Source: Aliidongia dinghuensis
Lineage (GTDB): Bacteria; Pseudomonadota; Alphaproteobacteria; ATCC43930; CGMCC-115725
Direction of reading: 5' to 3'
Assembly (NCBI RefSeq): GCF_014643535.1
Contig: NZ_BMJQ01000012.1
Coordinates: forward strand, 124,001-188,000
Length of the DNA: 64,000 bases
Shown: positions 27,337 through 35,476 of the stretch, piece by piece
How positions within the stretch are numbered: the stretch's first letter is position 1
How the letters are laid out: the number at the start of each line of letters is the position of its first letter
Program-made: the position numbers and the translations under genes
The notes under the pieces: model-generated
What the model was told of the DNA's origin: nothing
What the model saw: the letters and a program-made list of their open reading frames with translations, nothing else
Databases searched by the model: none

Positions 27337-28602
27337 TCATTTGGCCGCCTGCAGCTGCTCGATCGCCTTCTGCACCCGGCCGGCTTCCGGGGAGCCCGGC
27401 GGCAATTGGTCGAGCAGGGTCTTCCAGTGGTCGGCTGCCTCCTGCGTCCGCCCGGTCGCGGCCGCGGCCAGGCCCAATTGCCAGAGCGCATCGGGCTGCT
27501 TCGGGTCGCGCTGCAACACCTGGCGATAGGCCGCTTCCGCCTTTTGCCCCTCGCCCAGCACGACATAGGCGCGCGCCAGGCGCTGCCAGCCGGCAAGATC
27601 GTCCGGATGGGCCTCGAGCCGCGCCGCCAGCCCCTCGACCATGCCGCGGATCGCTTGACCCTGCTCGCCCGGCGGCAGCTTCGCGATCTGTGCCGCGGCC
27701 GAGTCGCGGGGCCCGCCCGGGTCGGTCGATGGGCTGGGGCTGGCATCGGGCGCACCACCGGCGAGCCGGCGCTCGGCCTCCTCGCGCATTTCCGTCACCG
27801 TCGCGCGCCAGGGCGCGCCCGCGGGCGCATCCGCCTCGAGCGCCTTCCAGCCCGCGATCGCCTGCGGCAGATCGCCATGCTGGGCAGCGGAGAGCGCCAG
27901 GTAGTAGCGCGCCTTGATCCGGTTGTGGTCGGCGGCGACGGCGCGGGTGAACAGGTCCATGGCCGGATCGGTCACCTGGCCTTGGGCGGATCCCACCAGC
28001 AGCTCGGCATAGCCCTCCATCACGTCGGGCCGGTCCTTCGACATGGCCATCGCCTTTTCGTAGGCCGCCTTGCCGTCGTCCCACGCGCCGAGGCTGGCGT
28101 CGGTCCGCGCTAGCAGCAGCCAGCCGTCGAGGCTCTCCGGATCGGCCTTGAGCCGCGCTTCGAGCGCCACCTTGACCTTGGCTGGGTCGAGCGTGCCGTC
28201 CTCTGCGAGCAGCGCCCGCTCGGCCGACCGGGATGCCAGCGGCTGGTCCGGCATGTCCGGCTCGCCCAGCGCCAGATAGAGTCCGACCGCGGCGATCGGC
28301 AGGGTCAGCATGACAAGGATCGCGGCAAACCGGGCCGGGCGGGGCGCCGGCGGCGGCGCCTCGGCCTTGGCGGTCGCGGCGAGCAGCCGGCGCTCGATTT
28401 CGAGCCAGGCCGCCGCCGCCTCGCTGGCGCTGAGCGTGCCGCGCTCTTCGTCACGGCGAAGCTCGTCCAGCTGGTCGCGATAGACGGCGATGTCGAAGTC
28501 GGCGCGCGCCACGGCCGCCGCGTTCACGCGCAGCAACGGCCTGAGCAGGCCCGCCAGCACGCCGCCGGTCATGAGCGCCAGCACCACCCACAGCCAGATC
28601 AT
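27337..28602 (-). CDS. ccmI: CcmI cytochrome c maturation chaperone with TPR repeats
   Basis: This 421-residue last gene of the ccm operon presents apocytochrome c to the haem ligation complex. Two N-terminal membrane helices (about 2-20 and 95-115) flank a cytoplasmic leucine-zipper-like loop with FDIAVYRDQLDELRRDEERG. The periplasmic part holds TPR-like repeats (about 150-420). Its start codon lies in a 17-bp repeat that also carries the ccmH stop. Confidence 0.92.
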   Translation of the reverse strand: MIWLWVVLALMTGGVLAGLLRPLLRVNAAAVARADFDIAVYRDQLDELRRDEERGTLSASEAAAAWLEIERRLLAATAKAEAPPPAPRPARFAAILVMLTLPIAAVGLYLALGEPDMPDQPLASRSAERALLAEDGTLDPAKVKVALEARLKADPESLDGWLLLARTDASLGAWDDGKAAYEKAMAMSKDRPDVMEGYAELLVGSAQGQVTDPAMDLFTRAVAADHNRIKARYYLALSAAQHGDLPQAIAGWKALEADAPAGAPWRATVTEMREEAERRLAGGAPDASPSPSTDPGGPRDSAAAQIAKLPPGEQGQAIRGMVEGLAARLEAHPDDLAGWQRLARAYVVLGEGQKAEAAYRQVLQRDPKQPDALWQLGLAAAATGRTQEAADHWKTLLDQLPPGSPEAGRVQKAIEQLQAAK

Positions 28603-28640
28603 TTGTCGGGCCCGATCATTTGGTGGGCCAGATCATTTGT
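28597..28640. repeat. 17-bp tandem repeat at the ccmH/ccmI junction
   Basis: The unit GATCATTTGTCGGGCCC at 28597-28613 is followed by GATCATTTGGTGGGCCA at 28614-28630 and a third partial GATCATTTGTCG. On the minus strand each copy contains ATGATC. The first copy met by ribosomes supplies the ccmH stop and the last supplies the ccmI start, so a former ATGA overlap seems to have been stretched by duplication. Confidence 0.85.
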
Positions 28641-29091
28641 CGTCCGCCAGCAGCAGATCGACGCGGGCGCGTTCCTCGGACGTGAGCGGCGCCGGCGGCG
28701 CCGGCTGAGCGCGGCGGCGCTGTATCACGACGGCGGCACCGATGGCCAAGGCGACGGCCGGCCCGAACCACAGGACCCAGGTGGCCGGGTCGACCGGCGG
28801 CTTCAGCAGCACGAAATTGCCGTAGCGTGCCTGCAGGTAGGCCAGCACCTGTGCATTCGTGTCGCCGGCCGTGAGCCGCTCGCGCACCAGCACGCGCAGG
28901 TCATGGGCGAGGTCGGCGTTGGAATCGTCGATCGACTCGTTCTGGCACACGAGGCAGCGCAGCTCCTTGCTGAGGGCCCGGGCGCGCGCCTCCAGCACCG
29001 GGTCGGCGAGCCGCTCGTCCGGATTGACCGCGAGCGCCGGCCCGGCGGCGGCGAGCAACAGCAACAGAGCAAGGGTGAGCCGGGTGGTCAT
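28633..29091 (-). CDS. ccmH: CcmH apocytochrome c thiol reductase
   Basis: This 152-residue membrane-anchored thiol-disulfide protein keeps the CXXCH cysteines of apocytochrome c reduced for haem attachment. A signal peptide ([21 protein letters not shown]) is followed by the family motif [22 protein letters not shown] with redox pair CLVC near residue 46. A C-terminal membrane helix lies at about 105-125. The start overlaps the ccmG stop (ATGA, 29088-29091). Confidence 0.94.
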   Translation of the reverse strand: MTTRLTLALLLLLAAAGPALAVNPDERLADPVLEARARALSKELRCLVCQNESIDDSNADLAHDLRVLVRERLTAGDTNAQVLAYLQARYGNFVLLKPPVDPATWVLWFGPAVALAIGAAVVIQRRRAQPAPPAPLTSEERARVDLLLADDK

Positions 29092-29672
29092 TGGGCCGAC
29101 AGCGCCTCGAGCCGCGGCAGGATCTCGGTCTTCAGCACGGAATCGGTGAGCGCGCCGGCATAGCGGTAGCGGATGCGCCCGTCGCGATCGAGGATGAAGG
29201 TCTCGGGCACGCCATAGACGCCGAAGTCGATCGCCGTGCGCCCGTCGAGATCGAGACCGATGCGCTGGTACGGGTTGCCAAGGTCGCCGAGGAAGCGGCG
29301 GGCGTCCTGTGGCTTGTCTTTGTAAGCAACGCCATAGACCGGCACGCCGGAGGCGGCGAGGCCGGTCAGCGTCGGGTGCTCGACGCGGCAGGGCGCGCAC
29401 CAGGACGCGAAGAAATTGACCAGCACCGGCTTGCCGCCGAGGTCGGCGCGCGCGAGGCCCGGCCGATCCTCGAGGATCGGCGGCAGAGTGAAGGCGGGCG
29501 CCGGCTTATCGATCATCGCCGACTTGAGCGCGGTCGGATCATGGCCCAAGCCCAGCGCGAACACGCCCACGAGGGCGGCAAAGGCTGCGACCGGCAGCAG
29601 GAACAGGAGGCGCCGGCCCATGCCGTTTGTCGGCTGAGTCGCGGCCGGCGCCGGTGACGTCTCAGGCGACAA
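29088..29672 (-). CDS. ccmG: CcmG/DsbE thiol:disulfide interchange protein
   Basis: This 194-residue periplasmic thioredoxin-like protein is anchored by an N-terminal helix ([20 protein letters not shown]). The active-site [14 protein letters not shown] near residue 90 and [15 protein letters not shown] further on are diagnostic. It supplies reductant to CcmH and apocytochrome c. Its start overlaps the ccmF end by 11 bases. Confidence 0.95.
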   Translation of the reverse strand: MSPETSPAPAATQPTNGMGRRLLFLLPVAAFAALVGVFALGLGHDPTALKSAMIDKPAPAFTLPPILEDRPGLARADLGGKPVLVNFFASWCAPCRVEHPTLTGLAASGVPVYGVAYKDKPQDARRFLGDLGNPYQRIGLDLDGRTAIDFGVYGVPETFILDRDGRIRYRYAGALTDSVLKTEILPRLEALSAQ

Positions 29673-31647
29673 GCTCGGCCTCCGCTCGGCGGACGCGGCG
29701 GACCGGCGCGCCGATCCTGAGCCGACGGTCGCTCAAGGACAGGCCGCCGCCCACGACCATGATGACGGCGCCGAACCAGACCCACGGCACCAGCGGGTTG
29801 TAGTAGAGCCGGAAGATCCAGCCGCCGTCCGGCTGCGGGTCGCCCAGCACGACATATTTGTCGCTCAAGCCGTCGGTGTGGATCGCAACGTCGGTCGTCG
29901 TCATGCGCTGCAGCGGATAGGTCTTGCGCGACGGATGGACCGTGGCGAAGACCTGCCCATCGTGGCTTATGGTGACCGTCGCCTCTTCCGCCGAATAGTT
30001 CGGGCCGGGCACGGGATCGACCCGCTCGAAGCGATAGGTGTCGCCGGCGAGCGCGATACTGCCGCCCGGCTTCACGGTCTGGATCGCCTCCTGCTGCCAG
30101 CCGCTCGCAATCGTGATGCCGGCGATGGTCACGGCCAGGCCCGCATGGGCCACGGTCATGCCGATGGCCGCGCGCGGCACATGGACGAGCCGGTTCATGA
30201 CGACGCTCCAGGGCGCCCGAAACAGGCGGATGCGCTCGGCGAATTCCGCGAGCGTGCCGACGAGCAGCCAGGCAGCGAGCGCCATGCCAAACGGCGCCAC
30301 CGCCTCATGGCCCTTCGTCAGCGCGACCATGGCGATGGCGACCGCGACGGTGGCACCAAAGGCAAGCCGGAGCCGGGCCAAGACGCCGGCGAGATCCGCG
30401 CGCTTCCATGTCAGGAGCGGCCCGGCCGCCATGGTGACGATGAGCGGCACCATCAGCGGCACGAAGGTCGCGTTGTAATAGGGAGATCCCACCGAGACCT
30501 TGTCGCCGCCGATCACGTCGAGGAACAGGGGATAGAGCGTGCCGAGGAACACGGTGAGCGCCGCGGTCGCGAGCAGCAGGTTGTTCAGCACCAGTGCCGA
30601 TTCGCGGCTGATCGGCGCGAAGCTGCCGGTCGCGCGCAGCGCCGGTGCGCGAACCGCGAACAGCGTGAGCGAGCCGCCGATCGCAATGACCAGCAGCGCC
30701 AGGATGAAGGCGCCGCGCGCCGGGTCGACCGCGAAGGCGTGGACCGAGGACAGCACGCCCGAGCGCACGAGGAAGGTGCCGAGCAGCGAGAGCGAGAAGG
30801 TGACGATGGCGAGGAACAGGGTCCAGCCTTTGAGCGTGTCGCGCTTCTCGACCACGATCGCCGAATGCAGGAGCGCCGTGCCCGAAAGCCACGGCATGAA
30901 GGACGCATTCTCGACCGGGTCCCACGCCCACCAGCCGCCCCAGCCGAGCTCATAGTACGCCCACCAGCTGCCGAGGCAGATGCCGAGCGTCAAGGCGCAC
31001 CAGGCCAGCAGCGTCCAGGGCCGGACCCAGCGCGCCCAGGCGGCGTCGACCCGGCCCTCGATCAGGGCCGCGACCGCAAAGGAAAAGGCCATCGAGAAGC
31101 CGACGTAGCCGAGGTACAGGAACGGCGGATGGAACGCCAGGCCCGGGTCCTGCAGGATCGGGTTCAGCCCCTGGCCGTCCGGCGGCACCGGCAGCACACG
31201 CAGGAACGGGTTCGACGTGAACAGGATGAAGGCCAAGAAGCCGACACCGATCATGCCGTGAACCGAGAGCACGCGCGCCTTCAACGCCGGCGGCAGGTTG
31301 CGGCCGAAGGCGGCGACGGCGGCGCCGTAGAGCGTCAGGATCAGCGCCCACAGCAGCATGGAGCCCTCGTGGTTGCCCCAGACGCCGGTCACCTTGTAGA
31401 TGAGCGGCTTCAGCGAGTGGCTGTTCTCGACCACGTTCTTCAGCGAGAAGTCCGACGTGACATAGGCGTGGACGAGGGCGCCGAACGCGATCGCGACCGC
31501 GCCGAACTGCAGCAGTGCCGCCATCGGCGCCACGTCCATGAGCGGCCGGCGGCCCAACTGCGCTCCCGCCATCGGCAGGATCGCCTGCACGATCGCGATC
31601 AAGAGCGCCAGGATCAGCGCGAAATGGCCGAGCTCGGCGATCATCAT
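29662..31647 (-). CDS. ccmF: CcmF haem lyase subunit
   Basis: This 661-residue polytopic membrane protein carries the WWD signature WGGWWAWDPVENASFMPWL (about 235-253), conserved haem-ligand histidines in flanking loops and about 15 membrane segments. It joins haem from holo-CcmE to apocytochrome c. Start 31647 (MMIAELGHFALILALL) gives the family N-terminus and overlaps the ccmE stop. Confidence 0.96.
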   Translation of the reverse strand: MMIAELGHFALILALLIAIVQAILPMAGAQLGRRPLMDVAPMAALLQFGAVAIAFGALVHAYVTSDFSLKNVVENSHSLKPLIYKVTGVWGNHEGSMLLWALILTLYGAAVAAFGRNLPPALKARVLSVHGMIGVGFLAFILFTSNPFLRVLPVPPDGQGLNPILQDPGLAFHPPFLYLGYVGFSMAFSFAVAALIEGRVDAAWARWVRPWTLLAWCALTLGICLGSWWAYYELGWGGWWAWDPVENASFMPWLSGTALLHSAIVVEKRDTLKGWTLFLAIVTFSLSLLGTFLVRSGVLSSVHAFAVDPARGAFILALLVIAIGGSLTLFAVRAPALRATGSFAPISRESALVLNNLLLATAALTVFLGTLYPLFLDVIGGDKVSVGSPYYNATFVPLMVPLIVTMAAGPLLTWKRADLAGVLARLRLAFGATVAVAIAMVALTKGHEAVAPFGMALAAWLLVGTLAEFAERIRLFRAPWSVVMNRLVHVPRAAIGMTVAHAGLAVTIAGITIASGWQQEAIQTVKPGGSIALAGDTYRFERVDPVPGPNYSAEEATVTISHDGQVFATVHPSRKTYPLQRMTTTDVAIHTDGLSDKYVVLGDPQPDGGWIFRLYYNPLVPWVWFGAVIMVVGGGLSLSDRRLRIGAPVRRVRRAEAELVA

Positions 31648-32192
31648 GGCTTGCTGGTCCCCCGGCTGGTCACCGGGGCGTTCACCGGGGCGTTCACCGG
31701 CTGCACGGTCATCGATTGCGCCGGCGGGCTGGCGGCACCGGGCGCCGCCGCCTCGGCATCCGGGCGCCATTCGCCGGATTTCTTGAGCGCGGCCGCGACC
31801 TCGGGCGGCATGTATTTCTCGTCGTGCTTGGCCAGCAGGGTCGCGGCCGTGAAGCTGCCGTCCGGCGCAAGCTTACCCTCGGCGACCACGCCCTGGCCCT
31901 CGCGGAACAGCGCCGGCGCCACGCCGACGTAGCTTACCGCGAGGTCGGTCTTGCCGTCGGTCACCTTGAACTGGAAACGCTTGCCGCCGTCGGAGGTGAC
32001 CAGGCTGCCGGTCTCGACCAGCCCGCCGATGCGCAAGCGCTTGGTTGTGCCCGGATGCTTCTGCACGAGGTCGGTCGGGCTGTAGAAGAACACGAGATTG
32101 TCGTCGAACGCGTTCAGCACGAGCGCCGTCGCGATGCCGAGGCAGGTCATGCCGGCCAGCACGAAGATCAGGCGGCGGCGTTTACGGGTCAT
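31644..32192 (-). CDS. ccmE: CcmE haem chaperone
   Basis: This 182-residue protein has an N-terminal membrane anchor (about 7-27) and a periplasmic OB-fold domain. Haem binds covalently to the His of LLAKHDEKYMPPEV (about 119-132, HxxxY). The C-terminal tail is Ala/Pro-rich and contains a 12-bp in-frame tandem duplication (VNAPVNAPV). The start overlaps the ccmD stop, and the stop overlaps the ccmF start. Confidence 0.95.
   Translation of the reverse strand: MTRKRRRLIFVLAGMTCLGIATALVLNAFDDNLVFFYSPTDLVQKHPGTTKRLRIGGLVETGSLVTSDGGKRFQFKVTDGKTDLAVSYVGVAPALFREGQGVVAEGKLAPDGSFTAATLLAKHDEKYMPPEVAAALKKSGEWRPDAEAAAPGAASPPAQSMTVQPVNAPVNAPVTSRGTSKP
31671..31700. repeat. 12-bp in-frame tandem duplication at the 3' end of ccmE
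   Basis: CACCGGGGCGTT occurs at 31671-31682 and 31683-31694, and a third partial copy follows. It encodes the repeated VNAP in the CcmE tail. The period is a multiple of three, so the frame is kept. Confidence 0.85.
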
Positions 32193-32365
32193 CGATCCTC
32201 CCCGCGGCGCTCACCCGTGATCTGGGCGAGGCGGCGCTGCGCCATGCGATACCGCCGGATCGACAGGGTCGCCACGAGGCCGAGTGCCGCAGCGGCAATG
32301 CCGTAGGCGGGCCAGACGAAGATTGCGTAGCCGCCCATGGCGGCCCAGGTCGCAAGGCCCGTCAT
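32189..32365 (-). CDS. ccmD: CcmD small haem exporter subunit
   Basis: This 58-residue single-pass membrane protein has a short N-terminal segment (MTGLATWAAMGGYAIFVWPA), one hydrophobic helix and a basic tail (IRRYRMAQRRLAQIT). This is the CcmD pattern needed to release holo-CcmE from CcmABC. It sits exactly between ccmC and ccmE, and its TGA overlaps the ccmE ATG. The start codon lies in the first copy of a 14-bp tandem repeat shared with the ccmC stop. Confidence 0.88.
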   Translation of the reverse strand: MTGLATWAAMGGYAIFVWPAYGIAAAALGLVATLSIRRYRMAQRRLAQITGERRGEDR

Positions 32366-32388
32366 CCGAACACCGTCATCCGAACACC
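32361..32388. repeat. 14-bp tandem repeat at the ccmC/ccmD junction
   Basis: GTCATCCGAACACC occurs at 32361-32374 and 32375-32388. Each copy holds a TCAT, which is ATGA on the coding strand. One copy provides the ccmC stop, the other the ccmD start. As 14 is not a multiple of three, the duplication probably split a former ATGA overlap. Confidence 0.9.
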
Positions 32389-33116
32389 CGCGAATCCGCC
32401 GCTTCCAGCTGCGTCACTTCAAGCGCGCGGATCTTGCGCTCGATCAAGGCCGCGCGCATGCGCACGACGAGCAGCGTCGCGAACAGCAGGGTGAAGGCGA
32501 GCCCCATGACCAGGAGCGGCCAGAGCAGCGACGGGTCGATGGTCGGGCCGCCCATGCGCAGCACGCTCGCCGGCTGGTGCAGCGTGTTCCACCAGTCGAC
32601 CGAGAACTTGATGATCGGCACGTTGACGAAGCCGACGAGCGCCAGGATCGCCGCCGCGCGCCGACCGCGGACCGGGTCGTCGAACGCGCTCGAGAGCGCC
32701 ATGTATCCCAGATAGAGGAAGAACAGCACCAGGACCGAGGTCATGCGCGCGTCCCATGCCCACCAGGTGCCCCACATGGGCTGGCCCCAGAGCGAGCCCG
32801 AGACGAGGCAGAGCCCGGTGAAGGTGGCGCCCAAGGGCGCTGTCTCCTCGGCGGCGATCTCGGCCAAGGGATGGCGCCAGATGAGCGCGCAGGCGCTCGC
32901 CGCCGCCAGGCTGGTATAGGCGCACATCGCCATCCAGGCCGACGGCACATGGATGAACATGATGCGCACGCTCTCGCCCTGCTGATAGTCGGGCGGCGCT
33001 ACGAAGAGCGCCAGCACGAGCCCAACGCCAAGCAAGAGCGCGGTCGCGGTGGCGAGCCAAGGCAGCGCGGGCTCACTCAAGCGCATGAAGCGGGCGGGGT
33101 TGGCGAAACGATGCAT
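32376..33116 (-). CDS. ccmC: CcmC haem exporter subunit
   Basis: This 246-residue protein has six membrane helices and the WWD motif WGTWWAWDARMTS (about 125-137) for haem presentation to CcmE. Start 33116 (MHRFANPARFMRLSEPALPW) is chosen from family length. The long upstream open frame lies over ccmB on the same strand and is not translated as such. Confidence 0.95.
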   Translation of the reverse strand: MHRFANPARFMRLSEPALPWLATATALLLGVGLVLALFVAPPDYQQGESVRIMFIHVPSAWMAMCAYTSLAAASACALIWRHPLAEIAAEETAPLGATFTGLCLVSGSLWGQPMWGTWWAWDARMTSVLVLFFLYLGYMALSSAFDDPVRGRRAAAILALVGFVNVPIIKFSVDWWNTLHQPASVLRMGGPTIDPSLLWPLLVMGLAFTLLFATLLVVRMRAALIERKIRALEVTQLEAADSRVFG

Positions 33117-33181
33117 CGACTGTCTTCTACCGCATTCTTTGTCGGCGCTCTTGCATTTATCGGTGTTCTTGGCGGCCGGCG

Positions 33182-33853
33182 CTATTCCAGCGCTTGTCGC
33201 AGGGCCGCCGCCGCCGCCCATGGGCAGAGTGGCAGAGCCAACGCCAAGAGCGCACCCAGTACCATGACATGGGTCAAGCCGTCGCCTATTCCAGCCGGGT
33301 CGGCCGCCGCCACGCCGAAGATCAGCACGGGGATCTCGAGCGGCAGGACCAGCAGCGAGACCAGCACCGCCGCGCGCCGGGCGCCCAAGGTCAGCGCCGC
33401 ACCGACCGCGCCCAGGAGGCTCAGGGTCGGCGTGCCGAGCGCCAGCGCCAGGACGAGGCGCGGCAGGCTCGCAGCGTCGAACTGCAGCATGGAGGCGACG
33501 ATCGGCGCCGCGACCAAAAGCGGCAGGCCGCTCAAGAGCCAATGGGCGAGCGCCTTCGCGAGCACCGCGAGCTCGAGCGGCAGCGGCGAAAGGGCCATGA
33601 GGTCGAGCGTGCCGTCCTCCCAATCGCCCTGGAACAGCCGGTCAAGCGCCAGCAGCGAGGCGAGCAGCGCCATGACCCAGACGATGCCGACCGCGTCGCG
33701 CGCCAGCGCCTCGGGCTCGGGTCCGAGCCCGAACGGGAAAAGCAGGGCGGCCAGCACGAAGAAGATCACTGCCATCAGCCCGTCGCCGCCCTGGCGGAAC
33801 GCCAGGCGCAGGTCGCGCAGCAGCAGGGCGCGAAAGCCGCTCATCCAAATCAC
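33182..33853 (-). CDS. ccmB: CcmB haem exporter membrane subunit
   Basis: This 223-residue protein has six membrane helices and the typical opening FRALLLRDLRLAFRQGGDGLMAVIFFVL. It includes the conserved block LFQGDWEDGTLDLMALSPLPLELAVLAKALAHWL. It forms the membrane part of the CcmAB ATPase. The start overlaps the ccmA stop (ATGA, 33850-33853). A 65-base gap precedes ccmC. Confidence 0.95.
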   Translation of the reverse strand: MIWMSGFRALLLRDLRLAFRQGGDGLMAVIFFVLAALLFPFGLGPEPEALARDAVGIVWVMALLASLLALDRLFQGDWEDGTLDLMALSPLPLELAVLAKALAHWLLSGLPLLVAAPIVASMLQFDAASLPRLVLALALGTPTLSLLGAVGAALTLGARRAAVLVSLLVLPLEIPVLIFGVAAADPAGIGDGLTHVMVLGALLALALPLCPWAAAAALRQALE

Positions 33854-34494
33854 CAGGCGGTCGCGGCGGCCGGCCGGGCCGGCGGGAAATCGGCGATCGA
33901 CAGGTGCCGCGCCCGGGCGAGCGCCAGCGGCTGGTGGGTCGCGAGCAGCACGATGCCGCCCCGGGCCCGATGCCGTTCGATGAGGTCGGTCACGAGCGCC
34001 AGCGCCTCGTCGTCGAGCCCGACCGTCGGTTCGTCCAAAAGCCAGAGTGGCGCCTGCCAGGCGATGAGGCGGGCGAGCGCCAGGCGCCGGCGCTGGCCGG
34101 ACGACAGAAACCGGCAGGGCTGCGCCGCGGCGCGGGCCAGGCCCATGGTTGTGAGTGGACCCAGCGTGTCGTCGAGCGGCCGGCCTGCGAGATCGGCCCA
34201 GAAGCGCAGGGTCTCGCGCGCGGTCAAGGCCGGCTTCAATGCCTCCTGATGGCCGACGAAATGCAGGACGCGCTGGTAGCTCTCGAGATCGTCCGCGATC
34301 GGCGCACCGTTCCAGCGGAGCGTGCCGGCGGTCGGACGGCCGAAGCCCGCGACGAGGCGCAGCAGGCTCGACTTGCCGCTGCCGTTCGGCCCGGTCAGCA
34401 CCAGCGCGTCGCCCGGCTCGAGCGCGAAGCCGAGGCTGCTGAACAGTGGCCGCTCGCCCCGGACCCCAGACAGGCTCTCGGCGCTCAGCCGCAT
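33850..34494 (-). CDS. ccmA: CcmA haem exporter ATP-binding protein
   Basis: This 214-residue ABC ATPase has Walker A TGPNGSGKSS (about 36-45), signature LSSGQRRRLALAR and Walker B LWLLDEPTVGLD. With CcmB it drives release of holo-CcmE. It is the first gene of ccmABCDEFGHI. Start 34494 (MRLSAESLSGVRGERPLF) is chosen to match family length rather than the longer open frame to 34596. Confidence 0.95.
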   Translation of the reverse strand: MRLSAESLSGVRGERPLFSSLGFALEPGDALVLTGPNGSGKSSLLRLVAGFGRPTAGTLRWNGAPIADDLESYQRVLHFVGHQEALKPALTARETLRFWADLAGRPLDDTLGPLTTMGLARAAAQPCRFLSSGQRRRLALARLIAWQAPLWLLDEPTVGLDDEALALVTDLIERHRARGGIVLLATHQPLALARARHLSIADFPPARPAAATAW

Positions 34495-34595
34495 GCGCTC
34501 CGTCCGATAAGCCTGTCGATGTGCATGGGCCCGCCCGCGGGAAAAAGGGCGGAACTCATACCATCGGCGGCGGCATTTGTCGCGAAAACGCTGCA

Positions 34596-34676
34596 AACCC
34601 TCGCCCGCGGAAGCGGGAGAGGGTGCCGAGCGCGAGGGTCGGGCCCCTTCCCTCTCCCGCCCGCGCGGGCGAGGGG
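34596..34676. repeat. Paired palindromic element upstream of ccmA
   Basis: The arm CCCTCGCCCGCGGAAGCGGG-AGAGGG at 34598-34623 is mirrored by CCCTCTCCCG..GCGGGCGAGGGG at 34650-34676. It is similar in style to 47753-47817. It fills most of the ccmA/DUF1223 spacer. Confidence 0.65.
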
Positions 34677-34686
34677 CAGTCAGCCC

Positions 34687-35427
34687 TTACCCCGCCAAGT
34701 CCCTGGCGGCCAGGATCGGGCCGGGTGCCACGGGTTGGACGAACAGGATGGCGCCCTCGGCCTCGACATTCGGCATCGGATATTCGGCGGCCGTGCCGTT
34801 CCACTCGCCAAGACGCACCAGCGAGCGCACGACCTGGTATTCGGTCAGTGTCCGCCCACCGTTCTCGCCGCGCCCGACCGGCGTCACGTGGCTCCGGTCG
34901 TAGCCGGCGAGCCAGACATCGGCCTGGACCGCGTCGCCCGCGCCGATCCGGACCGTGCGGCCGCCCTTGTCGTCGGTACGGATGTCGATGGCGGGGCCGG
35001 CGTCGGCCCGGCGCCGTGCCGAGTTGATGAGGGCCAGGATATTCTCCCGGTCGGACCCGACCGCGTCGGCCGCCCCGTCGACGACGAGCTGCGGCGTGTA
35101 GATCGAGCGCTTGCCGAGCCGGCGCGCATAGTCGTTCTGCCGGGCGGTCGCGGTGGCACTCGAGAACGGGTCGCGCCAGCCGAGCCCGTTCCAGTAGTCA
35201 ACATGGAACGCGAGCGCCAACACGCCCGGCCGGCGCGCGAGCTCGCCCAGGAGCGCGTCCGCCGGCGGGCAGGAATTGCAGCCCTGCGAGGTGAAGAGCT
35301 CGATCAGCACCGGCCGCGCGCCCTGGCCGGCGCCCGGGTCGCTCTGGGCGTCGACCTGGTGAATGCGGGCAGAGCCGGCGAGGGCGAAACCGGCGGCGAA
35401 GAGCGCGAGGCGGCGAAGCATGGTCAT
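34687..35427 (-). CDS. DUF1223 domain-containing secreted thioredoxin-like protein
   Basis: This 246-residue protein has a signal peptide (MTMLRRLALFAAGFALAGSA). The DUF1223 opening VLIELFTSQGCNSCPPADALL (about 40-60) has the redox-type CNSC pair, followed by FHVDYWNGLGWRDPFS. The family is thioredoxin-like and extracytoplasmic. A role in cysteine redox or metal handling would fit its position beside the ccm operon, but that is inference. Confidence 0.88.
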   Translation of the reverse strand: MTMLRRLALFAAGFALAGSARIHQVDAQSDPGAGQGARPVLIELFTSQGCNSCPPADALLGELARRPGVLALAFHVDYWNGLGWRDPFSSATATARQNDYARRLGKRSIYTPQLVVDGAADAVGSDRENILALINSARRRADAGPAIDIRTDDKGGRTVRIGAGDAVQADVWLAGYDRSHVTPVGRGENGGRTLTEYQVVRSLVRLGEWNGTAAEYPMPNVEAEGAILFVQPVAPGPILAARDLAG

Positions 35428-35476
35428 GATGGGAGGATTAGGCGCCGGCCCCGCCGCCGGCGCCAGTCAACTCCGG

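Noticed and set aside
29878-31932. A 684-codon plus-strand open frame
   Set aside because: It is antisense to ccmF and ccmE, whose motifs and overlaps are unambiguous.
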